This document shows positions 43,512 through 54,851 of a DNA stretch of 64,000 nucleotides, piece after piece. Source of the stretch: Vigna angularis (Eukaryota > Streptophyta > Magnoliopsida > Fabales > Fabaceae); contig NC_068975.1 in the NCBI RefSeq assembly GCF_016808095.1, positions 15,631,501-15,695,500 of the forward strand, in the 5' to 3' direction. The notes under the pieces are model-generated. The model searched no databases, was not told where the DNA came from, and worked only from the letters and a program-made list of their open reading frames with translations. A program made the translations under genes and the position numbers. Within the stretch, counting starts at the first letter, position 1. Each line of letters starts with the position of its first letter.

Positions 43512-43513
43512 AG

Positions 43514-43525
43514 TGGTATCAAAGC
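43514..43525 (+). other. TR-GAG1 primer-binding site, initiator tRNA-Met type
   Basis: TGGTATCAAAGC, one mismatch to the canonical TGGTATCAGAGC, 2 nt after the LTR. Confidence 0.88.
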
Positions 43526-46500
43526 CAGGTTGAACACGCTTCGAAGGTAAGTATCTCGGTTCGTCTCTATTCTGAGTTGTTCGGTTTAATTCTGAGTTAA
43601 GTGATTCGCGTCTCTGTCTTTGTTTCAGTTTGATTCTATCTTGATTCTGAGTTTCTGTTTCGCGTTTCTGTTTCGCATTTCTGTTGTGTTTTCTTCATTT
43701 ACGTGGTGTTCATTCATATTGTTTTGTCTCGGTTGGCTTTTGATTCTGAGCAATTTGTGCTGTTTCTTTTAATTTCTGAGTTCTTCATCATTTTCCTTCA
43801 TTGTTGTGGGTGTTATGACTTGTTCTGTGCCTTGAGTCATTACTTTGAATTTTATTTTCATTTTAATTCGGTGAATCTTCTTTGTTTGAGTTTTAATTTC
43901 TAAATCCATTTCTGTTTTGTCTGTCATGTTGCTTTGTTTTAATTGTCAAATAAATCTGAGTTTAACTGATTCAGTTGAGTTTTTGCTTTGAGTAAGATCT
44001 GTCCATCATCATAAGCAGTGACATTTAATTGAATGAGCTTGATGACAGACTTCAATAGCAGTTTTAATGTCATTTCATTTATCTAAAGCTGTCTTGAGTT
44101 TTTGATGCTGATCATTATATGTAATTGTATTGCAGTTTTGAAATTCTGTGATCTGAAAGTTGAACCTGCTTGTGGATAGCAAATGCACACCAATTAAGCT
44201 ATGAAATGTTGCATTGAGCTTGGGTGCAAGATGCTTATAGCAGCATCAGCCTCTCTTTTGGCCAGCTACACCGAACTGGTTTTTCTTTGAAGTCTGTGTT
44301 AATGTTTTAAGTGTGTGTTTGTTCTGCTTGGTATTAGTTCATTGCTAAGCTTCTAGTTCAATCATATTCAAGAGTCATTTGTGTTTGCTGTTAATTATTC
44401 AAAAGTTATCAATGAAACCAATTATGTGTTTTCTTTTTATTAAGTTGAACCATTAATCTGATGCAAGTAAAATGCTGATTTGTAAACTGCATTGATCTTA
44501 GTCTATTGTGGATTGTAGCAAGAGTTGTAAGTCAATAACATTTGAAGCAATTAAGGATTAATCCTACTGTTACAAGTTAAAAAAAAAAAGAGTTGAAGGA
44601 CTTAGTGCAATTCACAATAGCTGCCTCTAATTCAGAACATCAAATATGAAAAATAAAACAAGTTTCTTTGAGGCACAATGTCAAACAGTTTGGTATGCCA
44701 ATTTATAAATCAAATCTGTTCAGTATTGGTTCAACTTAAGTCCCTTTTCTTACTTTACTAATCTGTTCTAGTTCTATTCCTTAGGTTCTATTTGTTGTGC
44801 TTACTTTGATCAAAAGCTTTGTTTCTTGCTTGTCATTGTTGAATGTCTTGGTTTTGTCTCAGTGCACGTGTGAAATCTATTCTGCTGATCTTAATTTGAA
44901 GCTTTTACTTGCTTTATTCATCTGATCTAGAGTTGTCTTAAGCAATAGATCTGCTGATCTGTCATTGTTTTGTGGCTGTCCTGTCCTGTTCTGTTCTGGT
45001 TTCTGATTTCTGACTTTAGCCTAGCCATTCTTGAATGAGAAGCTGTTACGCTTTGGTTTCTGGAATTTGAAAGAGGGTTTGTGTGCTTGGTAGCATCTTA
45101 GGTGGTGGTGGTCTGAAAGACTTTCCAACTTGTACTGCCAAGGGAGAATCTCCCTTCCAAACCTTTTCATTTATGTGCTTTAACTTTCAAAAGAGAAGCC
45201 TGAGTGTAGTGAGTTTAGTGAGGCTAATTTGGCCTAATTCCTTGGCACTTTGAAATAGAGAATTCATTGTTAATCTAACTGTTTTGTGATTGTTCATTGT
45301 GCAGGAAAAGAAATTGGATCAATTAGATTGGAGCAGTTGTGATTTGCTTAAACTGACATTGCATTCATTTTGGCTTATAAACTGTTTGCTGAAATCATTG
45401 AGATATTATATGTCTGAATGTGATTACTGATTTCATGGTTTGCTTACAATTGTTGAAATCTGTTGAGTCCTTATTAGCACCATCATTCTTTCTTTGTTGA
45501 GATCATTTTTCCAAATGCATATAGAAAATATTTTTCTGGTATTAATCACATGCAGATTTCAGTTTTGTTCAGATTGATTGAATTACATCTATTGCATCTT
45601 GTTAATGTCCATTCCTATTTGTATTTGCTGGATTTGGGTTTGATTTTGTATGCAGAAATGAACCAGTGCAGGGTGTCCAATAGAAGTTGATATTAGTTTA
45701 GAATGAGCAACTAGAAGCAGAAGCAATTCACGTGGGAGTGTTAAACTGAAGGGAGTTTCTTTCACCTTAAATTGCTTTTGTTTTGGTTGAACTATTCTTG
45801 CTATAATGTTGAATCTAGTATGATAGTTTTTGTACACTAGGATTAGCCAATCTGAATTTTGAATTGGAATTGTTCTGCATTGCATTGGATTAATCTGATT
45901 TTGATTAGACTGGGTGGTTGTTTAATCAGTTTGGTTTCAGCTTAGATTTTACATTTCTTTGAATCTGGTATAATGACCATTTGCATGTGTCTAATAGAAT
46001 CTGGTTTGATTTTGGTGTGTGCAGAACTGATTTGTTGAGAGTTTAGCTTGAGCAGGAAATTACTGAGAAAACAGCAACCTAAGCATTTAATTTGGAAGCT
46101 TTGAACTAAAGGGAGTTATCTAGTTTAATTGCTTCTGACTGTTTAAACTCTTTTGGATTTAAATTGTTCATTGTGGACTGCATGAACTGCTGATTTAGTG
46201 TGAATTTTCTGTGTAGTTTGGGAAAAGCAATATTGATGGTACTGTAGCATATTGTAAATTGTGAGCTGTTTCAGTGAAGACAGTAGCAGCCATCTGAACT
46301 AAAGGGAGTTTCTTTTATATCAAATTGTTTGATATGCTTAAATTCTTTAGTATGGCCTGCAATCATTAGGATTAGAATTGTGTGATCTGCTGATTTAGTT
46401 AGAATTGTTTGTGCAGTATAAGTTGAGACCATTAATTGAGCAGCAGCAGATTCTTAGTGGAAAGCTTGGAAAGCTTGTGCAGCCAAGAGAAAGGGAAGTT

Positions 46501-47320
46501 CTTACTGCCCTATATCTTCTTTTGCAATCTGTTTTAACTAAGTGAATACTCACCGCAGTTTTGTGCATTTATGATAATAGGATGAACCAGAAGCTAGAAA
46601 AGGGGCCAAAGGTGGCCGAACCAGCAACAGGAGTGTACATCTTTTTGGCACAAGGACTTGGCATCAAAAGTGGATTGTAGCTGACAAGGACCAGGACCAG
46701 GACCGTAGCATAGTTTGCTTTCTTTGTAATTGTTTTCTTCAATTTGTTTGTAATAGGCTTGTGTTAGCCTACTGTTAGTCTTAGCTTTTGTTTTGTAAAA
46801 GGGCCTTTTATAAAGTCCAAGTGCTTTGGAAGAGTCCTTGGTGCTCTTTCAAACTCTTGACAACTTTACTTGCTTTAATTTTAGCATAGCTAGACGGGTG
46901 AATGTGTCTTGTAAGCCAAAGCTACAAGCTTCACCATAGGAGTAGACTTTAATATTGACTTGATTTGTGTATCTCGTAGGGGTCATTAGAGTCCGCTGGT
47001 TTCTTAAGTGTTTTGCTTGATTTGATATGTGTTTCATGTTTAGGGGTGATTTAGGCTAAAAGGGATTAAACTCTAAGCCTTATCACATTAGAGTCTGAGA
47101 GTCTAGTTTTTTTGTGCTTAATTATTTGAGATTGTTTGAGTTGTGTACTTTGTTTCTAAAGGTGATTTTAGTTTAAGGGGTAATTAGTTAGTAGCCTAAG
47201 ACATTTCTGGCAAGGCAAGACTTGGTACTTAAGCAGCTCTTTAGCTCACCTCTCTTACCTGGGACTTGTCTAAGTGAAAGTTTTGAACCCTTTAGATTAA
47301 GAAAACTTTTAAAAACAAAG
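43526..47320 (+). other. TR-GAG1 long leader with splice-like signals
   Basis: 3.8 kb without a credible ORF. A strong donor AAG/GTAAGTATC is at 43551 and an acceptor TTCATTGTGCAG ends at 45304. Further TGCAG sites occur near 45655, 46024 and 46425. Degenerate repeats of about 250-350 bp follow (GAAGGGAGTTTC near 45749, AAAGGGAGTTAT near 46105, AAAGGGAGTTTC near 46303). The donor and first acceptor are conserved in TR-GAG3 (60591 and 62522). Confidence 0.6.
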
Positions 47321-48358
47321 ATGTCTTCTTATGGTTCATATAGGTCTTCTAGGTTAGATAAAGTTGATGAAATGTTTAAACAAGCTAGGAATCTTCCATC
47401 CTTTGGTAAAGACATAGGTGCATTAACATACCTAGCTTGGGAAAAAGAAATTGATAAAATAAATCCTTGGTTTTGTGAAGAGAGTGAATATTATGTTCTT
47501 AGTATATATCTCTCTAAGTTAGAAGAGCATGCAAGTGAGTGGTGGGATGAAAGACAATATCATGTTAGGAAAGGTAGAAAGTCCTCCATACGTGATTGGC
47601 ATGATTTAAAAGCTTGCATGAGAAGAAAGTTTTTGCCTTCAAGCATTAAAAGAAACCTAGAACTAATTAGGGATTGCATTGATGATGGAATATTATTTCT
47701 TGAGAGTTTAAATGATCATGGGTTTCTTCGTAGAGAATTAGAATTTGGGGCAAGACTTAAGGAGATCAAGGATATGAAAAGAGAAAGAGAGATTGAGAGA
47801 AAAGAAAAGGAAGAAAGGAAAGAAGAAGAGAAGAGAGAGAGAGAACAAATAGAGAAAAGAGAAGAGAGAAGAAGAGAGGAATTAAGAAGAGAAGAAGAGA
47901 GAAAAGAAGAAAAGAGAGAAATGCAAGAAAGAGAGAAGAAAGAAAAGGAGAAATTGTTACTGATGACAAATCCTATTCTTTCAAAGACTGTGGAACCTAA
48001 AAGGGAAGGTTTCCAAATCTTAACTTCTTTTCTAATAATTGATTACTTTTCAATTTTTGACTTCTCTTTCAAACCAATTGTCATGAAAACCAAACCAATT
48101 GTCATGAAAACATTTTCAAAATATGACAATTCAAATCTTGAGTTATTGTTATCTTTAAGAAAACAATTAACTCAAGATAAAATTGAATTTGGACTTCTAA
48201 AATTTTCAAAGATTACTAATCAAAGTATTAGAAGTTCTTATTCTCTTGTTTTTAACGAAAAATTCTTTCTTGGATTGATATTAACCGAAGATATATTTGA
48301 TGTGTATTGCAGATTCGTGTTTGATTCAGGAGGAAGAAAACTAGATCTAAAAGAATAA
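47321..48358 (+). CDS. TR-GAG1 gag-like protein
   Basis: 345 aa from ATG 47321. I chose this start because TR-GAG3 has the same upstream sequence up to this point. Residues about 25-115 form the retrotransposon gag domain: FGKDIGALTYLAWEKEIDKI, YLSKLEEHASEWWDERQYHV and DWHDLKACMRRKFLPSSIKR, showing the Leu...Trp-Trp and Met-Arg-x-x-Phe-x-P signatures. Residues about 140-205 are an uninterrupted charged Glu/Arg/Lys helix, a probable coiled coil. The C-terminus has LLSLRKQLTQDKIEFGLLKF and LTEDIFDVYCRFVFDSGG. There is no zinc knuckle and no protease. The open frame, alongside a disabled copy in TR-GAG2, suggests this element was more recently active. The protein would form particles or package RNA together with partner proteins from other elements (inference). 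Confidence 0.85.
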   Translation: MSSYGSYRSSRLDKVDEMFKQARNLPSFGKDIGALTYLAWEKEIDKINPWFCEESEYYVLSIYLSKLEEHASEWWDERQYHVRKGRKSSIRDWHDLKACMRRKFLPSSIKRNLELIRDCIDDGILFLESLNDHGFLRRELEFGARLKEIKDMKREREIERKEKEERKEEEKREREQIEKREERRREELRREEERKEEKREMQEREKKEKEKLLLMTNPILSKTVEPKREGFQILTSFLIIDYFSIFDFSFKPIVMKTKPIVMKTFSKYDNSNLELLLSLRKQLTQDKIEFGLLKFSKITNQSIRSSYSLVFNEKFFLGLILTEDIFDVYCRFVFDSGGRKLDLKE

Positions 48359-48457
48359 GGCCACTCCAAGATGGCCATGCTCCCAAAGATTGTGTGGAGC
48401 TTCTTCATAAGGCGATTGCCAGATTTGAGGACAAATCTTTTCTTAAGAGGGAGGGCA
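48359..48457 (+). other. TR-GAG1 3' untranslated region and polypurine tract
   Basis: Short 3' region after gag ending TTAAGAGGGAGGGCA before the LTR. It is closely matched at 52160-52264. Confidence 0.85.
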
Positions 48458-49304
48458 TGATGGAATCCTCCTTGACGTAGTCCTCCTTGTATATTTTTAC
48501 TTTTCCTAGCTTAGCTCTTAAGGAGCATGGGTTATTATAAATACCCAACTCCTCTCTTGTATTAGGACTTTTGAGATTAATGAGAATTGAATTTTCTGAA
48601 ATCAGAAATTATTCTCTCTTGAAAGTCATAGGCTAGAGAGTCCAAAGACTCCCTCTAGCCACCTTCCAAGCACACTCTCATTCTTCCATTTCTCCAAAAT
48701 TCCACGGTGCTTTCTCTCTCATCCTCCACGCTGACTTCTCACCGCCACATCTCGTGCACGCGTCAGCTCCTCGTTACATCAGCTTCTCGCGCTAGCCACG
48801 TCTCCATAGCGCATTCTTCATTCCATCACGCCTCCACACAGCGTCATTTGCATTTCACTCTCTCAATAGCTCCTCGGCCATCAACCACATCCCTTTTCAC
48901 CGTTTTGCTTTGGTTTCATCCCAGATTCCACGTTCAACCTCTGTTATACCTTTCTTCCATCATTGCAACCCTAGATTCAGGTTTTTCCACCGAATCTCAT
49001 CTTCTCCGCTAGGTTTTCGTCTCACTTTCTCCTTCATTTTCATTATTCCTTCATTTTTCACCGAACAAACCTTATTTCCTCCGTTCATCCTTCTTTTCCA
49101 CCATTCACTCAGTCATTTGAACCGATTAATCGGTTCATTTGATGTTCTGCGCCTCTCTAGGGTTCCTTAGTTCCAGCTTAGGGTTCTTTGTGTTCATTCT
49201 CAGATTTGCTCCGTTCCAATCAATTCCGCTGCATCATATCTCTAGAGGAAGCTTCGAGGAGTCCGCGTCGCGTCTTCGGTCTCTCCTCGGGCGTTCGTCC
49301 ATCA
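48458..49304 (+). repeat. TR-GAG1 3' LTR
   Basis: Same length as the 5' LTR, with only scattered single-base differences by eye (for example ATTAGGACTT against AGTAGAACTT near 48561), implying a fairly recent insertion. Confidence 0.93.
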
Positions 49305-50079
49305 CCATTCAACCATCTGGAAACACATTAGATTTCAGAAAATCATATATTCAAACATGGATGACTGAGTCTAACAGAGAGATATATATCGCGTCATACA
49401 TTGATGCGTATGTGTTTCCCAATATTGTCAACTTTTATCAAATTTTATTCAATAAACTAACTCTCTAGTTGTTGGTACATGACAGGGGCCATTGGCAACT
49501 CATGGTGATCATTCCAAAAAACGCACAAGTTGTATGGTTTTGTTCTCTTCATAGGAAGATTAAAGCGGAGTTAAAGTCCTTGATACAAACGTAAGTATTA
49601 CATTCATTCTTATCAATTCATTATGATATTAATATATTAACTTATATTTCTAATGTTTCAAATTTGTTTAGAGTTGTGACTAGGACCAGAGGACAACAAC
49701 TTGAAATTATATATCCTAAGGTTGGAATTTATTGGTCTTTAACCTTTAATTTTCGTAGTCAAATTTCAACCATTACATTTGACTAAGTTCTTTCACATGT
49801 TTAGTGTAATAAGTAGAATGATTCTTGGGCATGTGGCTACTACATCATGTCATGGATGAAGGCAATCATCCGAGCAGAAATCAGAGGGGAATGGATTGAG
49901 GTAAAAATTTACATTTGAAAATCTTACAAATATCAATAAACTTTTGACATTAAAATGAATATAATAGTAAAGTTTCCTTGATTATGCAGTGGTTCAACAC
50001 TACTTCTCCATTGTCCACTTCAGTAATAAAGACGATAAGAGAGGATTGGGCACGATATTTGAATAAACATTTTAAATAG
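49305..50079 (+). pseudogene. Ulp1-like (C48) protease gene, catalytic exons
   Basis: Exons by splice signals: about 49305-49407, 49486-49590, 49672-49720, 49805-49900 and 49990-50079. Motifs: IQPSGNTLDFRKSYIQTWM, the His block GHWQLMVIIPKNAQVVWFCS, TRTRGQQLEIIYPK, the Cys block NDSWACGYYIMSWMKAIIR, and the last exon WFNTTSPLSTSVIKTIREDW ending at TAG 50077-50079. A TAG near 49814 replaces the position of Gln in the CNQQ block of the CACTA copy. The catalytic His and Cys are otherwise present. The gene was already multi-exon before TR-GAG1 split it. Confidence 0.8.
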
Positions 50080-50156
50080 CTATAGCTTTAGGTTTTTCCT
50101 TTCATGATAGTAGCATTTGCTTACTTGTGCAGCTTTTAAACTGTTAATATATTATT

Positions 50157-50222
50157 GTGAATAGATGAATACTGTGAATAGATGAATACTGTGAATAGAT
50201 GAATACTGTGAATAGATAAATG
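50157..50222 (+). repeat. 17-bp minisatellite, about 3.8 units
   Basis: TGTGAATAGATGAATAC is repeated in tandem three times and a partial fourth. Confidence 0.92.
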
Positions 50223-50498
50223 GAAAACTGGGTTCTTTCAAGTTTTAATACATTAGCGTCTTTTAGTTTTACTATTTAATTGGAATTGATGAATTGATGA
50301 TACCATGGTTTAAATTAATTAATTTTGTGAATATATATTAATTGGAAAACTGGTTTTTGTATTTCAAGTTTGGTTGAATGAGCTAAACCGAATCAAATCT
50401 AAAAAAAAAACACTGAAGGTAACGTCGAAGTATACACCATTCAACGTTCAAACATCGACAGTAACGTCCCATATAGACAAATTCGACGTTAACCTTAC
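50223..50498. other. Right end of the DNA-transposon-like locus
   Basis: A/T-rich, then ACGTC/GACGTT repeats at 50418-50490 (AACGTCGAAG, CAACGTTC, AACGTCCC, TTCGACGTT). These match the repeats seen at 37000-41340. No CACTA terminus precedes the LTR at 50499. Confidence 0.5.
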
Positions 50499-51740
50499 TC
50501 ATAACGGTTCAAAAACCGTTATTTTTATACTTAACTTTGATACTTAATGCACCCTTTTTGACTTAGAAGCTTGCTTGGACTCATGATTTTGCTTTAGTTT
50601 TGTGAATAAGAGAGTTGAGGATATGCTTTATGATTTTATCACTAAATTCCCTTGATTTTGTAGGTTTTTGGAATGATTTGAAAGAAGGATTGAAGTATCA
50701 AGGAGTTGCACTGCAGAAAAGTCAACCAGAATGGAGAAAAGTCAATCCGTTAACCAGAAAAGTCAACCAGTCAACCAGAATGTTGAAAAAGTCAACCAGA
50801 GCGAGTTTTGGGCCAGTTTTCTACTATTTTATGATCTGTTTTGGGCCTGAACCCATTTTCTGTTATTTTTATGTCCTATTTAAAGACCTAGATGTCTTAG
50901 GGTTTGTATCTTTTGATGGCTTAAACACAAAAACACATTTTTCACCCCTTGGGGGTAGATTTGGGGATGGTGACGGCTCTCCTCTTCTCTTTCTCGGGTT
51001 TTTCTATTTCTTTCATTCTTTCATTCCATTGTTCATCTAGTTTTTCCATGACGATGGAGAACTAAACCTTTATTGGTTTTGGGGAATCAATGTAATCCTT
51101 TGAAACTCTCATGTATTGAATTTGTTATTCAAGATCCTTTTAAGATACATGCTTTCTTTCATTAATTGTTAGGGTTTTTCCTCTTTGCTCAAAGCATGAT
51201 CATTGATTTTGTCGATATGGACACATACGGGAAAATCTAGATCTGGGGAATCTCTCCCAATAGTAGTATAAACCTAGACATAGGAGTATGATGGTTGGTT
51301 GCCTTTAAGCTTCTGTTCACTATAATGCATGATTAATTGCTAGGGAGACAAGACATTGTAAACTAGTGATTATGATTAGGCTTTCTTCACCGAGACATCG
51401 GGTTTAAGGTAATTTAGAAAGTGGCATTAACAATTAATGAAGAAAGATGAATTCCTGAATACATGAGAGTAGATAGGATGAAAATGATTAACCACAACAA
51501 CATAATCATCCATATATTTCAATTCACGTGTTTTGTTTCTTCTTACCATTGATCAATCCATGCATTCATATTTACTTTTCAGTATTTTGCATTTAAACCT
51601 ACAAGAATTTGGTCACAAGTTTTAGATAATCAATAAATCACATAATTGTCTAGGTCGTGAGTCCTTTGGGAGAACGATACTTGGTCTTACCAGGTTTATT
51701 ACTTGATATGATTCGGTTACACTTGCCGAGGGTTTAAACA
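50499..51740 (+). repeat. Variant Athila-like LTR with W-box array
   Basis: It begins with the stem-loop ATAACGGTT, CAAA, AACCGTTAT (compare ATAACAGTT in the other LTRs) and ends GGTTTAAACA before a PBS. The CCGCTNAGCGG cluster is absent; at that position five AGTCAA (W-box TTGACT complement) lie at 50720-50796. U5 has no 41-nt extension. The right partner LTR is missing, so this is a truncated element. Confidence 0.85.
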
Positions 51741-51746
51741 AGTTTT

Positions 51747-51764
51747 TGGCGCCGTTGGCGGGAC
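51747..51764 (+). other. Primer-binding site, tRNA-Asp type
   Basis: TGGCGCCGTTGGCGGGAC, a near match to TGGCGCCGTTGCCGGGGA with a small change in the second half. Confidence 0.78.
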
Positions 51765-52155
51765 ACGTGGTATAACTATTTTATTGTGTGATTCTTAACC
51801 GATTAGACTTTATCTTTAATTTTTATCTTTTTATTTCTTTTCATCTTTCTATCTTTTCATCTTACTATCTTCTTATTTATTTTATTTTATTTTATTTTTT
51901 TCCTTTTATCTTTCTATCTTTCTATCTTTTCATCCTTTTATCTTTTTATCTTTTTCTCTTTTTATTTTTCTTTTTATCTTTTTCTCTTTATATTTTTTTT
52001 CTTTATCTTTTTATATTTTCATCTTTTCATTTTTTTTATCTTTCGAATTTTTAATTTTTCTTTTTTATTTATTTTTTCTTTTTATCTTTTTTTTTTAATT
52101 TTTTCTTTTCTTTTTATCTTTTTATCTTTTTATTTTTTTATTTTTTTTCTTTCTA
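51765..52155 (+). other. T-rich leader of the truncated Athila-like element
   Basis: Pyrimidine-dominated TTTTTATCTTTT-type repeats over about 350 bp, equivalent to the leader before gag in L1, H2 and L3. No gag follows; it is fused to TR-GAG sequence near 52156. Confidence 0.75.
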
Positions 52156-52264
52156 TATCTAAAGGAATAAGGCCACTTCATGGCTCTGCTCCTAAGATTG
52201 TGTGGACCTTCTTCATAAGGCGTTGCCAGATTTGAGGACAAATCTTTTTTTAAGAGGGAGGGTA
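52156..52264 (+). other. TR-GAG 3' end and polypurine tract fused to an Athila-like leader
   Basis: CTAAAGGAATAAGGCCACTT and following match TR-GAG1 from 48347 to the tract at 48457, ending AAGAGGGAGGGTA before the LTR. Upstream TR-GAG sequence is absent. Confidence 0.82.
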
Positions 52265-53117
52265 TGATGTAATCTTGCCCGACGTAGTCTTTCTTTTGTA
52301 TATTTACCTCTCATAGAGTAGCTTGTAAGGAGCATGGGTTACTATAAATACCCAGCTTCTCTATTGTTATTGGCAATTTTGAGCTTAATGAGAATTTAAT
52401 TTTCTGACATTCAGAAATAATTCTCTCTTGAAAGTCACATGCTAGAGAGTCCAAAGACTCCCTCTAGCCACCTTCCAAGCACCTCTCTCGCTTTCATTTT
52501 CCATTCCACCGTGCTTCTCTCTCATCACACACCATCACCATTATTCCAATCTGCTTCAGCATAGTGGCTTCAACACCTCTTAGCCACGCATCCTCCTTTA
52601 TCTGGCGCACATCATCTACCATCGTGCACGCATCAGCATTCCTTTCCTCCACCTCTTCATTCAGCCACGCGTGACATCTTTCACGCTTCACTTTCATTCC
52701 TCTCCCGTAGAACTTCACCACATTTCTCTCATTTTCCACTTCGAAGAAACATCATCAGCTAGGGTTTTCTTCTTGAGTGCGTCACCATCACAGATCCACG
52801 TCTCATCCTTCGTAAGTTTCATTTCTCTTCATGAATATACATCTCCTTCCATATCTGCGCCTCATCTTCACCGTTCCTTCGTTTTCCACTGATTAAAAAC
52901 CTTGTTTCCCCGATTAAATCCATTTTCCACCGTTCAATCTTCAACTTCAACCGATTAATCGGTTCCATTTCACTTTTCCACCGATTAATCAGTTTTCCCC
53001 TTCAATCTCGCGTTTCCTCTCCATTCTGCTGCGTCGTCTCTCGTCGAGGAAGGCTCGAGGAGTTCGAATCGTGCTCGCACAGCTTCTATCGTCATCTTCT
53101 TGGGTGCTTGTCCATCA
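52265..53117 (+). repeat. TR-GAG3 LTR
   Basis: 853 bp, TGATGTAATC to GTCCATCA. It is preceded by a polypurine tract and followed by a PBS, so it serves as 3' LTR for the sequence on its left and 5' LTR for TR-GAG3 on its right. TATA-like ACTATAAATACCC near 52341. Confidence 0.9.
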
Positions 53118-53119
53118 GT

Positions 53120-53131
53120 TGGCACCAGAGC
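53120..53131 (+). other. TR-GAG3 primer-binding site
   Basis: TGGCACCAGAGC, two changes from TGGTATCAGAGC. Confidence 0.65.
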
Positions 53132-53150
53132 TTAGGTTTCGTCCGTGCTT

Positions 53151-54463
53151 TGATAACAGTTGAAAAACTGTTATTTTCATGCTTAAAATTGATACTAAAA
53201 GCAACCTTTAGACTTAGAAACTAGCTTGAAATCAATGCTTTTATCTATATTTTCAGAAATAAGAGAGCTGGACAGGTTTATGCTTGATTTGAGTGTTTTT
53301 GTGCAGGTTTTGAGGTGAATTTAGTGAAAGAAGTAAAGAAGGAGAGAAGTGGAATTATAAAAGGAAGCAAAGAGTGCAAAAAGAGAAGTCGAAGGCACCG
53401 CTCAGCGGCATTTTACCGCTGAGCGGCACTCAAGAGGTTGCGAGAGTCACGCTGAGGGGCAAAATGGCCGCTGAGGGGAAGAAACGAGTCACGCAACCAC
53501 CGCTGAGCGGTAAATAGCGCTGAGCGGCACTTTTTGGGCTTGGGCTTTTGTAATCTTTTGTAACTCTAGATTAGTATATAAGGGCTTGCACGTCCTATAG
53601 TTAGGTATCTTTGGCAGAAACGAGGCAAACACTCTCTCTTCCACCCCTTTGAAGGAGGATCTTGGATGCTCAGGCTACCTCTTCACCTTTTTAGGGTTTA
53701 TTCTTTCATTCTTTCATTGTTCATCTAGGTTCACCATGAATATGGTGAACTAAACCTTGTATGCTTGTTGGGGAATCAATGTAATCTCTTGAAGCTCTCA
53801 TATATGGAATCTATGCTTGCATCTTAATCTAAGACTTATGCTTTCTTTCATCATTAGTTAGGGTTTTTCCTCTTTGCTCAATGCTTGCATTGTTTAACTC
53901 ATTCTATTGCATGATTATTGGTTTTGTCGATACGGACACGTACGGGGAAGTCTAGATCCGGGGAATTTCTCCCAATATTATACTGACAATATTATATTGG
54001 TTGTCGTTAAGCTCCTGCACTCATGAACTAATCATTAGGAATGCTAGGAATTGTATGAACTATTTGATTAGGGAGAAGCCATCTAGAATGGTACATTAGA
54101 GAGTGGCATTAACAATGATGATTTGAATGTTGAATTCCTAAAATGTATGAGAGTGGATGAGATGAAATTGACCCCCAACAACATATTTATTCATATATTT
54201 CCTTGAAAGTGTTTATCTTTTGTCTTTGCCATTGATCAATTCATGCATACATGTTTACTTTTCGTCTTGCATATAAAATCCAAATATTTCGTTTGTAAGT
54301 CCTAGCTAATCAACAAATCACATAACTAAACTAGGCCGTGAGTCCTTTGGGAAGAACGATACTTGGTCTTACCAAGTTTATTACTTGAACGATTCGGTCA
54401 TACTTGCCGATTGTGAAACAAGTTTGTGACATCATATTTTGGTTCTTACAAATTTGTCCATCA
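53151..54463 (+). repeat. L3 5' LTR
   Basis: Terminal stem-loop ATAACAGTT, GAAA, AACTGTTAT at 53153-53174; palindromes at 53398-53520; TATA-like TATATA at 53575; U5 extension (about 50 nt) containing a strongly decayed PBS copy near 54420. Confidence 0.94.
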
Positions 54464-54469
54464 AGTTTT

Positions 54470-54487
54470 TGGCGCCGTTGCCGGGGA
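54470..54487 (+). other. L3 primer-binding site, perfect tRNA-Asp match
   Basis: TGGCGCCGTTGCCGGGGA, 6 nt after the LTR. Confidence 0.93.
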
Positions 54488-54851
54488 CTCGTGGTTTAAC
54501 TAGTTAATTTGTGTGATTATTGATTATCTTTGACTTTTTGAATTTCTGTTTTTATTTTTTCTGTTTTTATTTTATTTTATTTTATTTTATTTGATTAGGT
54601 TAGATTAGATTTTATTTAATTTTATTTTATCTTTTAGATTAGGTTAGATTTTATTTTTTTTAGATTAGATTTTATTTTATTCTATCTTTTAGATTAGGTT
54701 AGATTTTATTTTTTTATTTTTTTTTTTTTTTTAGATTAGGTTTTATTTGATTCTATCTTCTAAATCTTTTTATCTTCTGAATATATATCTTCTTCTATAT
54801 CTTTTTGTGCTAACAAATATTTCCTAGAGTTTTGTGCCTAATGTCTGCAGA
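54488..54851 (+). other. L3 T-rich leader with TTAGATTAGGTTAGAT repeats
   Basis: Includes at least four copies of a TTAGATTAGGTTAGATTTT-like unit at 54590-54745 and long T-runs. It ends in TCTGCAG next to the gag ATG. Confidence 0.7.

Larger units (their letters stand above)
42665..49304 (+). mobile_element. TR-GAG1: complete gag-only LTR retrotransposon
   Basis: Two 847-bp LTRs (42665-43511 and 48458-49304), TGATGG to CCATCA, with the target duplication CCATT at 42660-42664 and 49305-49309. PBS for initiator tRNA-Met at 43514. A purine tract AAGAGGGAGGGCA lies directly before the 3' LTR. Inside are a 3.8-kb leader and one 345-aa gag ORF; protease, RT, RNase H and integrase are absent. The architecture fits terminal-repeat retrotransposons with gag only (TR-GAG), which depend on other elements. 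It is inserted in the Ulp1-like gene. Confidence 0.95.
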
